Origin: Limnovirga sp038203525
Lineage (GTDB): Bacteria; Bacteroidota; Bacteroidia; Chitinophagales; Chitinophagaceae
NCBI GenBank assembly: GCA_038203525.1
Contig: JBBRDW010000007.1
Coordinates: 1-64,000 of the forward strand
DNA: 64,000 bases
Reading direction: 5' to 3'
The notes below the pieces were generated by a model. The model did not search any database. It was not told the origin of the DNA and saw only the letters and a list, made by a program, of their open reading frames with translations. Every line of letters begins with the position of its first letter. Position 1 is the first letter of the stretch. Shown piece by piece: positions 1 through 8,828 of this stretch. The translations under genes were made by a program, and so were the position numbers.

Positions 1-32
1 GGCGCAAAACGTACACGTACTTTTTTCTCCAT
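1..32 (-). CDS. gltX: Glutamyl-tRNA synthetase, N-terminal fragment (cut by window edge)
   Basis: Only the first ten codons are in the window. Read on the minus strand from the ATG at 32 they give MEKKVRVRFA, the usual opening of bacterial GluRS, where it runs into the APSPTG class I signature. The enzyme charges tRNA-Glu with glutamate. The identification rests on this short but characteristic start; the next residues, just outside the window, would settle it. The gene diverges from engB and the gap between them carries one repeat arm. Confidence 0.6.
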   Translation of the reverse strand, partial: MEKKVRVRFA

Positions 33-96
33 AATGCTGCAAAGATAACAGGGAGTTTTTTTATGATCCCAACTAAGGTATTTCTATTGAGCATTC

Positions 97-115
97 TTGC
101 GTCGCACTCTTGTAC
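97..115 (+). repeat. Core repeat, left arm, class A
   Basis: Exact TTGCGTCGCACTCTTGTAC. It lies between the divergent gltX and engB starts, preceded by a GGGAG-T7-ATGATCCC stretch resembling the outer box of other copies. This copy is not next to a stop codon. Confidence 0.9.
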
Positions 116-225
116 TTTTAGATCAATGCTGAACAAAGCGAAAAAGGAAACCTGCAGAGCCTTATGCATTGCAGGTTTTCTTTTTTCATATCCGGCCTGT
201 AATACCTTTTATGTTACTTTGCTGT

Positions 226-843
226 ATGACAATAAAACAGGCGGTATATGTAATTTCAAGCCCATCCGTAGAGACATGCCCCAAACCAGATAAGCCGGAA
301 TACGCTTTTATCGGCCGCAGCAATGTGGGCAAATCGTCGCTTATAAATATGCTGTGCAATAAAGAACGGCTGGCCAAAACTTCTGCCACGCCCGGCAAAA
401 CAAAAATCATCAACCATTTTCTTATCAACGATGCGTGGTATATTGTTGATCTTCCCGGCTATGGCTATGCAAAAATTTCGCAGTCGCAGCGCCGCCAATG
501 GGAGCAAATGATAGAGAACTACCTGCGCAAAAGAGAGAATCTTATAAATGTTTTTATTTTAATTGACAGCCGCCACACTCCACAGGCAAATGACCTTGAA
601 TTTGTCCATAACCTCGGCAAATGGAACGTGCCGTTTACATTGGTTTTTACAAAAGCCGATAAAGAAAAACCAGCAGTAGTAGAACGCCATGTAAAAGCGT
701 TCTTAGAAAAACTGAAAGAAACCTGGCAGTTTCTTCCCCGCAATTTTGTTACCAGTACTACCAAAAAACAAGGCCGCGATGAGATACTCAATTTTATAAA
801 TGACTCCAACAAAGCAGCAAAAGAAGATGGCTTAATAAAATAG
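226..843 (+). CDS. engB: Ribosome biogenesis GTP-binding protein YsxC/EngB
   Basis: A 205-aa TRAFAC-class GTPase needed for late assembly of the 50S ribosomal subunit. Visible motifs are the P-loop GRSNVGKS (residues 30-37), the G3 motif DLPGYG (75-80) and the G4 motif TKAD (142-145), the usual EngB spacing. The open frame extends upstream to 169, but residues before MTIKQAVYVIS do not resemble the family, whose proteins begin a few residues before the IS..(V/D).CP segment, so the ATG at 226 is preferred. It is the only gene on its strand here, and the next gene converges on it. Confidence 0.93.
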   Translation: MTIKQAVYVISSPSVETCPKPDKPEYAFIGRSNVGKSSLINMLCNKERLAKTSATPGKTKIINHFLINDAWYIVDLPGYGYAKISQSQRRQWEQMIENYLRKRENLINVFILIDSRHTPQANDLEFVHNLGKWNVPFTLVFTKADKEKPAVVERHVKAFLEKLKETWQFLPRNFVTSTTKKQGRDEILNFINDSNKAAKEDGLIK

Positions 844-872
844 GTAGCATCACTGTCGCCAAATGATATACA

Positions 873-894
873 GATGAAAGGATTGCGACGCAAC
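873..894 (-). repeat. Core repeat, right arm, class B
   Basis: GATGAAAGGATTGCGACGCAAC: the GTACAAGAG half is replaced by GATGAAAGGAT. It is followed by ATGCCATAAAAAA and AGCTGGTAT, then AAAATGTATT, and ends about 56 bp from the stop of the minus-strand DUF6089 gene. Confidence 0.85.
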
Positions 895-949
895 CGGGAT
901 GCCATAAAAAACCTAAGCTGGTATTACAAAATGTATTTCTTAAACCTTG

Positions 950-1816
950 TCACTGATTTTTAGGCGTTGGGCATTTATAAGAAGAGAGGTTGAGCGATAC
1001 GCCAAAATGCAGCATTACATAAGCATCTTTCTGCAGGCTGTTGCCACGCTGACGGTCTTTTGTGCCAATGGGCGTGCCGGTTTCGTAACTTCTATCCTGT
1101 AAAAAGTAAGCTGCAGATGGTTGAAAAGTTCCGTCGGGTTGCGGTATTGGTGGAAAAGCGTCTGTGCCTGCATAAGTGGTGCTTACATCGTCTAAATAAT
1201 CGGTATTGGTAAAGCGGTAACCCAGCTCGGCAAATACGTTTAAATCTTCATTAAGGCTGTATTTAAAACCTACCGTTAACGGAAAGCTAACCGCCATTGA
1301 ACTGTAGGGCTTGCGGTCGGGGTACAAAGTGCTGGCCTGACCTTCGGTGCCTAATGGGCGTAGAAAATATTTGGTGCCATTGAGGTAAGCATACGGATCA
1401 AATGAAAATATGCCTACACCGAGCGACACATAAGGTGTATAATTAAACCCTTCTACACCGGGCATAAATTTGAAGAAGTTAAAGTAGCCGCTTAGCGATG
1501 CCTCCCAAACATTGGTGTTAAAGCTAAGGTTACGTCGTTTTTGCACTTCGTTTTTGCTGTAAATATCAGAGTAGCCGAGTTGTGCATAATCGGCTCCAAG
1601 TTTAATGCCCACATAATTGTTAACCTGCTTTATAAAAAAAAGGCCGGCAGAAAACTTTGGCCTGTTCAACGACGCATCGGTATTAAGATCACCGAAATAA
1701 TGTGCCAAACCAATAGCTGCACCAAACTCGCCCTGGTGTATATTACTTTCGTACTGAGCTGTTACTGTTAGAACTGGAAACGCCGTTATTAATAAGAAGA
1801 CTATTCTTTTGAACAT
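950..1816 (-). CDS. DUF6089 (PorG-like) outer-membrane barrel protein
   Basis: A 288-aa exported protein with a clear signal peptide (MFKRIVFLLITAFPVLTVTAQ) and alternating hydrophobic/aromatic strands throughout. The opening FGAAIGLAHYFGDLN matches the DUF6089 pattern of small Bacteroidota barrels, a family that includes the T9SS protein PorG. It ends in polar strands and a Cys-Pro tail (SSYKCPTPKNQ). No other secretion gene is adjacent, so a direct T9SS role is inference only. Its 3' end faces a class B repeat arm. Confidence 0.65.
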   Translation of the reverse strand: MFKRIVFLLITAFPVLTVTAQYESNIHQGEFGAAIGLAHYFGDLNTDASLNRPKFSAGLFFIKQVNNYVGIKLGADYAQLGYSDIYSKNEVQKRRNLSFNTNVWEASLSGYFNFFKFMPGVEGFNYTPYVSLGVGIFSFDPYAYLNGTKYFLRPLGTEGQASTLYPDRKPYSSMAVSFPLTVGFKYSLNEDLNVFAELGYRFTNTDYLDDVSTTYAGTDAFPPIPQPDGTFQPSAAYFLQDRSYETGTPIGTKDRQRGNSLQKDAYVMLHFGVSLNLSSYKCPTPKNQ

Positions 1817-2122
1817 GCTTGCAAGATAATTGATGTTTCAATAACGGTGAAAATGGCTTTTTCTTGTGCAGGTTTAAGAATAGCTTAATAAATGAATGCC
1901 AGCAGTGCGCTAGTTCAGCCGTTTTTTTATTAGTGCGGCATTTGTTTTTATGGCAGCTTTTATTGCTGCTTGCCCCTGTTGTGGCGGTGGTGCCACGCAT
2001 GTACAGTAACTCATTATGGAGCTATAATATTCGAAGAACACAATCTGGCGGTAACAAAAAATAAAAGGCCTTCCTAACTGAAAGGCTTTTGCAGATTGCA
2101 TTTTAGAAAACCAATCATACAA
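1817..2122. other. 306-bp gap, no confident gene
   Basis: Between the DUF6089 start and the next minus-strand stop. It holds a terminator at 2055-2090 and a possible 34-aa minus-strand frame (1910-2014, opening MSYCTCVAPPP) that lacks family resemblance or an evident ribosome site. No repeat core is present. Confidence 0.5.
2055..2090 (-). terminator. Rho-independent terminator of the 137-aa membrane protein gene
   Basis: On the minus strand an imperfect AAAAGCCTT / AAGGCCTTTT stem is followed by ATTTTTTG. It lies about 35 bp after the stop at 2123. Confidence 0.65.
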
Positions 2123-2536
2123 CTAAGATGCTTGTGTATCCTGGTTATTGGTATTTTCTTGTTCCATGTGCCTGTTAAATCTTTTTCCACAAGGGGCGGA
2201 AAATTTTTCTTTTTGCTCCGGAGAAAGGCTTTGCCATCTTTCCTGCATTTTAGTTTTCCATGGGTTATGGCCAACAGAATGTTGGTGGTTTATATTGCCT
2301 GCAAAAGCAAGGCGTCTAAAATGGTTGTGCCCGTGGCTGCTGAACTTGCCACTGCCCGGCCAGCCAAAAAGTATTTTGGCCAGCAATAAAATTCCTGCCG
2401 CCTTGAAGTATGTAATTGCGCCAAGGCCAAATAATGCGGGCATAATCCAGTTCCATAAACCCATGGTTACAAGCGATGCGGCTGCAATGAATACAACCGG
2501 GATAAGGATAAATAAAAACCTGAATCTTCTTTTCAT
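2123..2536 (-). CDS. Small two-helix membrane protein, paralogue of the 2865-3191 product
   Basis: 137 aa. Residues 5-28 and about 33-57 form two hydrophobic helices; a His-rich linker (SSHGHNHF, HQHSVGHN) leads to a charged C-terminal part (MQERWQSLSPEQKEKF). The helices (LWNxxM...ITYFKAAGILLLAKIL) and the RW..L.PEQ..KF tail match the neighbouring 108-aa protein, so the two probably arose by duplication. Such proteins are commonly found beside ECF sigma genes in Chitinophagaceae. The His clusters might bind metal; this is inference. Own terminator downstream. Confidence 0.7.
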   Translation of the reverse strand: MKRRFRFLFILIPVVFIAAASLVTMGLWNWIMPALFGLGAITYFKAAGILLLAKILFGWPGSGKFSSHGHNHFRRLAFAGNINHQHSVGHNPWKTKMQERWQSLSPEQKEKFSAPCGKRFNRHMEQENTNNQDTQAS

Positions 2537-2864
2537 TTTGTTTGTTTTTTATTTTAATAATATCTGCAACAGATTTTGTTTTTAAAAATATTGCGTAGTG
2601 ATATTAAGGTTGACGGACAGTTGAAGAAAATACTTTAAAAAAGAAAGAGTTTTTTTATAGGGGGATTAATAAGGAGCGAAAATAGTTTACGCTACAATAC
2701 CAGTTAACAGTTGCGCCCTGGCATTACCCCAAAGTAAAAGAGGGCGCCAATGGCGGAACGAAAGTTCCCCAAAGTATCTGTTGCTGCGCCAAAAAAATGC
2801 CCTACTTTTTAAAAAGAAACCCCGCAATTTATTGAGCTGCGGGGCGTACCAGTTTCCCGATGTG
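2537..2864. other. 328-bp gap between paralogous membrane protein genes
   Basis: No gene seen. It contains the terminator at 2810-2844 and an inverted repeat GCGCCCT...AGGGCGC around 2713-2750. The promoter of the 137-aa gene must lie here, but no clear TAnnTTTG box was found. Confidence 0.4.
2810..2844 (-). terminator. Terminator after the sigma factor / 108-aa protein operon
   Basis: Minus strand: CCCCGCA, an 11-nt loop, TGCGGGG, then TTTCTTTTT. A perfect 7-bp GC stem, about 20 bp after the stop at 2865. Confidence 0.85.
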
Positions 2865-3191
2865 TTAATCCCTTTTTATACCACAACGTTTCTGCCATTC
2901 TTCCTTAAATTTTGTACGTTGTCCGTCGTTCATGCCCATCCATTTTTCTTTAAAATGTGGCATGTTGCGCCGCATACCAAAACGCAAACTACCGGTTAAT
3001 ATACGGCACAATACAAGCAAGCCAACCGCCTGCTTGTAGGTAATTTCAGGTACATTAACTATGTAAGTTAAAACAGCGTTCCAAAGCAACATTACTATAA
3101 GCCCAAACAAAAAAACCATGGCAAGTATCATTATTAAAAAGAACAAAATCTTTGTTTTACCTGGCCATCTATGTTGCTTTGAATCTTTCAT
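2865..3191 (-). CDS. Small two-helix membrane protein cotranscribed with an ECF sigma factor
   Basis: 108 aa: a short basic N-terminus, a long hydrophobic helix (about 14-36), a second helix around 52-66 and a charged tail (FKEKWMGMNDGQRTKFKEEW) resembling that of the 137-aa paralogue. The start is 11 bp after the stop of the sigma factor gene, so they are almost certainly one transcript. A role as membrane partner or target of the sigma factor is plausible but unproven; it does not look like a classical anti-sigma factor (no zinc motif, no FecR domain). Confidence 0.75.
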   Translation of the reverse strand: MKDSKQHRWPGKTKILFFLIMILAMVFLFGLIVMLLWNAVLTYIVNVPEITYKQAVGLLVLCRILTGSLRFGMRRNMPHFKEKWMGMNDGQRTKFKEEWQKRCGIKRD

Positions 3192-3202
3192 GTTTTAATA
3201 GT

Positions 3203-3781
3203 TTAATAGTTGGTAAAGTGATTGTAAAGTGATTCGAGCCGTTTACGCAAATGCTTTACGGCGTAGCCTTTACGCGAAATAATGGTCTTTAGATTTTCGC
3301 CTGTTTTATCGGCTATTTGCTGTAGCGTTAACTCTTCCAGTTCGTTTAGAATAAAAACTTCGCGCTGGTTTTGGGGCAGCTCATCAAGCGCTGCGAAAAG
3401 TTCCTGCCAGAATAATTCGTGAAGCTGCCGGGTTTCAGGTGAGCTATTATCTGCAAACAAAATTTCTTTATAACCAAAGCCGTTTTCATCCTCATCTTCC
3501 TGCAGCAACCCATCAAGTGGCGCTTCTTTTTTCTTCCTGTATTTATCTGTTATTTTATTACGGGCTACACGAAAAAGCCAGCCGCTCATCTGCTCAATTT
3601 CAGCGGTGTTTACAAGGTTACTTAGCTGGTACCAAACATCCTGCAGAATATCTTCCGCATCTTCGTTACTCTTTACTTTGCTGCGTATAAACCCAAACAG
3701 GCGCCTGCCATATTCTTTTATCGTTTGTGCAATGTTTTGTTTTGCTTGCGCTGCCATTTGTATCGTTATTTCCGCATTCAT
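3203..3781 (-). CDS. ECF-type RNA polymerase sigma-70 factor
   Basis: 192 aa. Region 2 is visible as FGFIRSKVKSNEDAEDILQDVW followed by MSGWLFRVARNKITDKYRKKK (-10 recognition helix), and region 4 as ALDELPQNQREVFILNEL then TLQQIADKTGENLKTIISRKGYAVKHLRKRL (helix-turn-helix). An acidic linker (QEDEDENGFG) joins them. It directs RNA polymerase to a small regulon. No anti-sigma gene of known type is adjacent; the cotranscribed gene encodes a two-helix membrane protein. An internal ATG eight codons in is an alternative start. Confidence 0.93.
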   Translation of the reverse strand: MNAEITIQMAAQAKQNIAQTIKEYGRRLFGFIRSKVKSNEDAEDILQDVWYQLSNLVNTAEIEQMSGWLFRVARNKITDKYRKKKEAPLDGLLQEDEDENGFGYKEILFADNSSPETRQLHELFWQELFAALDELPQNQREVFILNELEELTLQQIADKTGENLKTIISRKGYAVKHLRKRLESLYNHFTNY

Positions 3782-3841
3782 TCTTTATACAGACGAATGA
3801 AGCGGAAAATTACTTTATACGTAAAAAAATATTTTACCAGA

Positions 3842-4903
3842 TCAATATTTTAAAAATTGGTAAAGCTTATCAGCCTGTTTTTGTGCATCAAACTTATCTG
3901 TTTTGGTGTAGTTTGCTTTAAGTTCAGTAAGGATAGTTGCATCAGCAGCAATGAACTTTATTTTTTGGATTAGTTCTTTATTGTCTTTGTAGTAAACCGC
4001 GTAAGGCTGTACGTCTTCATTTTTATAACTTTCGGGTAAAAGAAACGGCAGTTGGTAAGCAATTCCAAGGTGATTGGTACCCGATACCCGGGTATCTGCA
4101 TAAAAGCTGTCGCCTTCGGTTTTATATAATGGTATTAATATATCTGCCTGTTGTATGTAGGAATGAAAAAGATCGTAACCGAGAAAGTGATTGAACCAGA
4201 CAATATTTTTACCGAGGGCGTTTAGTCTTTTTATTTCTGTTTCTATGTGTTGCTGGGTTTCCCGGTTAAGAAAGCCAAGCAGGATAATTTTAGTAGTGGC
4301 AGGAAGATCTTCAATTTCCAGTTCATGAAAAAAGCCTGTATAATTTCTTCTTGTGCCATCAACGATGCCTGGCAGTACCATCCATTTTTCACCCGGATGT
4401 TTTTGTACAAGTAATTTGCTTACGGGTGGAAAATGTATAGCAAAAAAGGAGCTGACCTTAAATTTTTTTTCTGGTTTTAAATGGCTGAAAACATGGTCTC
4501 CAAAAACAAGGAATTTTTTTACGCGCCTGAAAATAATTTTTGATATTGTAAAACTACCTTCCAGTTTTTTAGCATTGTGTACAATGCCGGTGATGTTGAT
4601 TTTGGGGAGAAAAAAACTAAGGTTTCTGATCATGGTAACCTCTGTAGTGCCGATGATTACTGCATCGATGTTCCTTTCTTTTATATATTTTTTTATGGTA
4701 AAAATGGTTTTTAGCTGTGTTGCAATCGTAAACTCATTTGGCACGGGCAGTATATGCTCTAACTGCTCTTTATTATTTAAAAGATCAACCAGTTTTTCAT
4801 TGCATATAAGGTACAGCTTGCATTGTTTTAATTTAAGCAAGTGTATCAGGGCATATATATTTTCGAAATGAGAGCCTCCAAGTTCCAGTATAAGTACATT
4901 CAT
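3842..4903 (-). CDS. Putative glycosyltransferase (GT4-like fold)
   Basis: 353 aa, soluble. The N-terminus MNVLILELGGSHFENIYALIHLL suggests the first strand-helix of a GT-B Rossmann domain. The C-terminal half (DILIPLYKTEGDSFYADTRVSGTNHLGIAYQLPFLLP) resembles the donor-binding region of family 4 enzymes, but the canonical EGFGLxxxEA signature is missing, so the call is tentative. It sits after a true GT4 gene on the same strand, which supports a role in cell-surface glycan synthesis. A repeat arm separates the two genes. Confidence 0.55.
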   Translation of the reverse strand: MNVLILELGGSHFENIYALIHLLKLKQCKLYLICNEKLVDLLNNKEQLEHILPVPNEFTIATQLKTIFTIKKYIKERNIDAVIIGTTEVTMIRNLSFFLPKINITGIVHNAKKLEGSFTISKIIFRRVKKFLVFGDHVFSHLKPEKKFKVSSFFAIHFPPVSKLLVQKHPGEKWMVLPGIVDGTRRNYTGFFHELEIEDLPATTKIILLGFLNRETQQHIETEIKRLNALGKNIVWFNHFLGYDLFHSYIQQADILIPLYKTEGDSFYADTRVSGTNHLGIAYQLPFLLPESYKNEDVQPYAVYYKDNKELIQKIKFIAADATILTELKANYTKTDKFDAQKQADKLYQFLKY

Positions 4904-5031
4904 TATGTATTTTTTGACTACTAAACAGATCGTTAGTGGTTGACGTCTATAAAATTAAACCTTTACCCTTTTGTCTATAAATTTTTGCGCAATAATACGG
5001 TTAACCGCATATGTTGAAAAACGATATAACA

Positions 5032-5051
5032 GTACAAGAGTGCGACGCAAC
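5032..5051 (-). repeat. Core repeat, right arm, class A
   Basis: Exact GTACAAGAGTGCGACGCAAC, followed by GAAGTTTAATATGG and GCCGGGC. It lies about 43 bp after the stop of the GT4 gene (5094). Confidence 0.92.
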
Positions 5052-5093
5052 GAAGTTTAATATGGATACTGTTGCCGGGCTACTAATAATTAC

Positions 5094-6185
5094 CTAACTA
5101 CACAACAATTTATACAAAGAAATGTATTTTTTTGCGGCGGTATCCCAGTTGAAACTGCGGGCTCTTTTAATAATGGCTTCTGCAGGATGATATGTGTTGT
5201 AATGTTGCATGCCATTTTTAAAAGTTTGCTGCATATCATCGGCATTGAAAGACTGAAAGTAATAAGCGAGTTCTCCGCCAATTTCGGGCAGGCTGGTGGC
5301 GGTAGAAAGAAATACGGGTTTGCCAAACGCCATTGCTTCAATTACTGGCAGCCCAAAACCTTCTGCTATTGAAGGAAACACAAAAGCCTCACAGTTCTGG
5401 AAATACCATTTTTTGTCATTATCAGAAATGGTGCCTGTAAAAATAACCCTGTCTGCTACGCCATGTTTTACGGCGGCTTCTTTTATTTTATTTTGGTATT
5501 GCTCCTGCTCTACTTTTCCGGCAATTAAAAGACGTAGCTTATTGTTGCAAAGCAATGCAGGCAATACATGAAAATTTTTCTTTTGCATGATTGAACCTAC
5601 CGTAAAAATAAAAGGCTGCCCTGGTATTTGTGCGGGTAATTGTAAGTTTTCGATACGTGTAATATTGCATCCATTATAGATTACTTCAATCTCTTTGTCG
5701 TTTACATTTAGGTGTTTCTGCACATCATTTTTTACGTACTGGGAGATAGTACAAATTTTATCTGCCTTGTTTATATCTGTCTGTATTTTTTTTAATGAGC
5801 GTTTTATTTTTTCTGCACGTGTTTCATTCTCGTACAAAAAATTAAGATCATGTATGGTGAGTACTTTTTTTATATTATTATCTGATGGCATATACCTGGA
5901 TCCCTGATTACTGGCATGCCATACATCGAACATTTTGACGGAAGGGAATAAGAGCTTATGAAAACTGTTTTGAGAAATATATGACGCCTGGTTGCCAAAA
6001 AGTTTACCGCTTTTATCCGGCATATAAAAAGACATTTTTGTATTAGATTCATCTATGTTGTGCAGGAGTGCATGCCCAAGCTGAAGGCAAAAGTGATAGA
6101 GCCCTGTATTTGGGTATTTCATCCGTTCACAATCAAAAAGAATGTGTTTTGTTTTAAGATTATTTTTAGGACTGATTTTATTCAA
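5094..6185 (-). CDS. Glycosyltransferase family 4 (group 1)
   Basis: 363 aa. The C-terminal domain has the GT4 donor-binding motif EGFGLPVIEAMAFGKPV, with the E-x7-E glutamates at residues 275 and 283, preceded by FIFTVGSIMQKKN and a VIFTGTISDNDK strand. The N-terminal half carries KVLTIHDLNFLYE, the acceptor-domain signature of mannosyl-type GT4 enzymes. It transfers a sugar from a nucleotide donor, probably for LPS or capsule. Its start overlaps the meaB stop by 4 bp, so translation is coupled. Confidence 0.88.
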   Translation of the reverse strand: MNKISPKNNLKTKHILFDCERMKYPNTGLYHFCLQLGHALLHNIDESNTKMSFYMPDKSGKLFGNQASYISQNSFHKLLFPSVKMFDVWHASNQGSRYMPSDNNIKKVLTIHDLNFLYENETRAEKIKRSLKKIQTDINKADKICTISQYVKNDVQKHLNVNDKEIEVIYNGCNITRIENLQLPAQIPGQPFIFTVGSIMQKKNFHVLPALLCNNKLRLLIAGKVEQEQYQNKIKEAAVKHGVADRVIFTGTISDNDKKWYFQNCEAFVFPSIAEGFGLPVIEAMAFGKPVFLSTATSLPEIGGELAYYFQSFNADDMQQTFKNGMQHYNTYHPAEAIIKRARSFNWDTAAKKYISLYKLLCS

Positions 6186-7060
6186 AGCATAGATTTTATA
6201 AAACGGTATAGATTAAACGCTTTTGTATTTATTGATTGTTCTTTTATTTTGTTAAATAATACTGCTTTTGAAATATTGTTCATTCTGCTATCCTGTATTA
6301 GCTGATAGGCCCTTTCGGTAAGCAACCATATTTTTTTATCTGAAACTGATTTTTCCTGCAGCAATTTTTGTATTGCTTTAAAAAGTTCCTGGAGACCCTG
6401 ATTCTTCTCTGCAATGGTTTTTATTATTGGTATTACTTTATTGCTTCGTTTATAAACAGGAGCCAGCATGCTATTCAAATGTTTAACAAAACCGTCAGCC
6501 CCAGGCCGGTCGCACTTGTTTACTACGAATATATCTGCGATTTCCATAATACCTGATTTCATCGTTTGAATTTCGTCTCCACTTTCGGGTACAAGAATTA
6601 ACGTAGTAATATCGGCCAGGCCCGCTATTTCAATTTCGCTCTGGCCCACGCCAACAGTTTCAATTATCAAGAAATCAAAACCGGCGTTTTTTATATAGCT
6701 GCTTATTTCAATAATCATTGGACTCAATCCACCCAAGGCTTTCCGGGAGGCGATGGACCTTATAAATACATGTTCATTTGTATACCATTTACTCATCCTT
6801 ATCCGGTCGCCAAGTACAGCTCCCATATTAAAAGGTGAGGAAGGATCAATACATAACACTGCAACCTTTTTATTATCATTTACTATCTGTTCAATAAGTC
6901 CGTCAACAATAGTGCTTTTGCCTGCTCCCGGCGCGCCGGTAATACCTATAATACCTGCAAACGATGTTGGCTCCTCAGATTGGAACAACAGCTCCCCGTA
7001 ACCATCTGCACGATTTTCAATGATTGAAATATTTCTGGCAATTTTCTTAAAATCTTCCAT
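6182..7060 (-). CDS. meaB: Methylmalonyl-CoA mutase-associated GTPase MeaB/ArgK
   Basis: 292 aa G3E-family GTPase: P-loop GAPGAGKST (42-50), CIDPSSPF (70-77), the family signature ETVGVGQSE (134-142) and NKCD (181-184). MeaB guards loading and repair of the B12 cofactor in methylmalonyl-CoA mutase. No mutase gene is in the window, and the gene is 4-bp coupled to a GT4 gene, an unusual setting. The protein is slightly shorter than many homologues, mainly at the N-terminus. Confidence 0.88.
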   Translation of the reverse strand: MEDFKKIARNISIIENRADGYGELLFQSEEPTSFAGIIGITGAPGAGKSTIVDGLIEQIVNDNKKVAVLCIDPSSPFNMGAVLGDRIRMSKWYTNEHVFIRSIASRKALGGLSPMIIEISSYIKNAGFDFLIIETVGVGQSEIEIAGLADITTLILVPESGDEIQTMKSGIMEIADIFVVNKCDRPGADGFVKHLNSMLAPVYKRSNKVIPIIKTIAEKNQGLQELFKAIQKLLQEKSVSDKKIWLLTERAYQLIQDSRMNNISKAVLFNKIKEQSINTKAFNLYRFIKSML

Positions 7061-7180
7061 CAGTAAAATTATAGTTCATATGCAGTCAGGAATACAAATT
7101 TTATAAAACAACGATACAACATATTTGCAACCATTTACCATTTTCAACAATCAAAAGGGCGATACGAATTCAAAACCACG

Positions 7181-8074
7181 CTATTTGATGAGTATATAAT
7201 TTCGGTACTCGCCTATTTTAAAACCGATCAAGTCCTCCAGCGGCTGAATCAATTTGTCTTTGGTTTTCCATCGGGCTTTTTGGGGGTCAAATACAAATGA
7301 CGACTGAAAAGAATCAATTCTCTGTCTCATTACCATAGGATGAGATCCCGAAAACTTAACCACCCTGTCAACGTTCTGATAGTCAAAGCAGGCTTTAATT
7401 TCACTTGTTAGCGGAAGATCTGCATGATGAAAAGCATTAAAAATATGATCCTTCTTTTCCTGAACTTCGCTTCGCCTAACTCCATTATAATGATAAACAG
7501 GCGCGTCAATCTTCTTTACCATCAATTTTTTCCCTTTAGCCCCCTCGTCATATGCACTAACGCTACTGTATTTTCTAAAACCCTGCGAGTCAAGGTAAGA
7601 TCTTACGACTTTATCATTTCGAAAAAGCCTTACTTCATTGTTATGAACCCTTCTTGAATTACGTATATAATCATATCCGCCCCAAAAATGTAAAAACGGT
7701 AAAATAAAACCCTCCACACCGGGGTTACCCTCATTCGCTTTAATTGCCGCTGTAATTTTTGGCAAATCATTTTCATGTAAAACTTCATCAGCCTGTATAT
7801 GAAATGCCCATTCTCCTTTAATATTATCCAATGCAATATTTGCCTGCTGCGCAAAAATCCCGCCTCCTTCTCTTAGACTCATATCCCATACTGTATCAAT
7901 TATTTTTATTTTTTGAGGATGCAGTTGAGCAATTGCGTCCCTTGTTCCATCCTGCGAGTCACCCACAGCAACAACCACTTCATCACAAACGGGAAGGATA
8001 GATTTTATAGATTCCAAAAAAGGATAATCATACTCAAACCCGTTTCTTATATAAGAAAATCCGGAAATACTCAT
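7181..8074 (-). CDS. Glycosyltransferase family 2
   Basis: 297 aa from the preferred ATG at 8074 (MSISGFSYIRNG); the open frame runs 12 codons further. A GT-A fold is indicated by the N-terminal SGFSYIRNGFEYDYPFLESI, CDEVVVAVGDSQDGT and the metal-site equivalent FHIQADEVLHE. These features match LPS-core type GT2 enzymes acting with a nucleotide sugar on a lipid-linked acceptor. It lies upstream of meaB with a 120-bp gap and the same orientation as the neighbouring glycosyltransferases. Confidence 0.82.
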   Translation of the reverse strand: MSISGFSYIRNGFEYDYPFLESIKSILPVCDEVVVAVGDSQDGTRDAIAQLHPQKIKIIDTVWDMSLREGGGIFAQQANIALDNIKGEWAFHIQADEVLHENDLPKITAAIKANEGNPGVEGFILPFLHFWGGYDYIRNSRRVHNNEVRLFRNDKVVRSYLDSQGFRKYSSVSAYDEGAKGKKLMVKKIDAPVYHYNGVRRSEVQEKKDHIFNAFHHADLPLTSEIKACFDYQNVDRVVKFSGSHPMVMRQRIDSFQSSFVFDPQKARWKTKDKLIQPLEDLIGFKIGEYRNYILIK

Positions 8075-8508
8075 TGAACCAACATTAAAGAAGTGAAAAA
8101 ATATCGGCATACATAATTTACAAAGAAAGGAAATTTAGCACAACCTTAATTTAGCACAATAATCTTGCCTTAACCAGACATAAGATTGAAATAAAAAATT
8201 CACCTAAAAACAATTTTTTATAAGATATTGGGCCGGCATGTAATACTACCATTTAACGTTTCTTTTGCCGTGCAAGGCAAAGTATTACACAATAACCCTG
8301 TCACAGAACGGTTCGCGACGGTCTCCCATTTTACGTCTCTTACCAGTCTTTTAGTTTGGAAAATGTTTGTACCCAATACCAGGGTGTGAACAGGTATCTC
8401 TGATGTACAGTGATTTCCTGTAATTATGCATTTGCTTCTATGTACCTCTACTTGGCTTTTTGGTATACCATCTTGCTAATTGCCTGTAGATGGGGCTGAA
8501 CAAATTGC

Positions 8509-8736
8509 TCAATTCCGATGGCCGAATTTGCATAGTAGTTTATCAGGTTCTGGATTGCTGCCTAATACTTTGGCTTTTTCCATGAGTGTTTTACTGGTGG
8601 CTTTCAACACTTCGTTTTCAGGTTGCAGCGTTAGTCTGCATTATTGCATCCGCTTCCTTATCTGCTCAGGTAATTGCTCCGCATCCTGTAAACTGTTGCA
8701 GTGTTTAAGCATTGCTGCCCGTGCATCCGTATCCTT
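8509..8736 (-). pseudogene. Decayed ORF of unknown family
   Basis: Read on the minus strand, 76 codons look protein-like but contain an in-frame TAA at 8641-8643. Before it lies DARAAMLKHCNSLQDAEQLP, after it NEVLKATSKTLMEKAKVLG, ending at a TGA. There is no proper start, and further protein-like pieces in other phases lie to the left. The composition (charged, helical) suggests a remnant of a real gene, possibly from a mobile element, but I do not recognise the family. Chance reading cannot be excluded. Confidence 0.3.
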
Positions 8737-8809
8737 TTAGGCTTTATCTTTTTAATACAAAATATTTTATTTTTTTGAACCAAACTGCATCGCCGCTATG
8801 ATGCTTTTC

Positions 8810-8828
8810 TTGCGTCGCACACTTGTAC
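8810..8828 (+). repeat. Core repeat, left arm, class A
   Basis: TTGCGTCGCACACTTGTAC (one substitution from consensus). Left arm of the probable complete element 8770-9230. Confidence 0.9.

Noticed and set aside
1910..2014. 34-aa minus-strand frame with two early cysteines
   Set aside because: No family resemblance, no evident ribosome site, and the gap is AT-rich; possible but unsupported.
8480..8740. 86-aa plus-strand frame
   Set aside because: The opposite strand in this region reads more like protein; the plus frame has no start context or family pattern.
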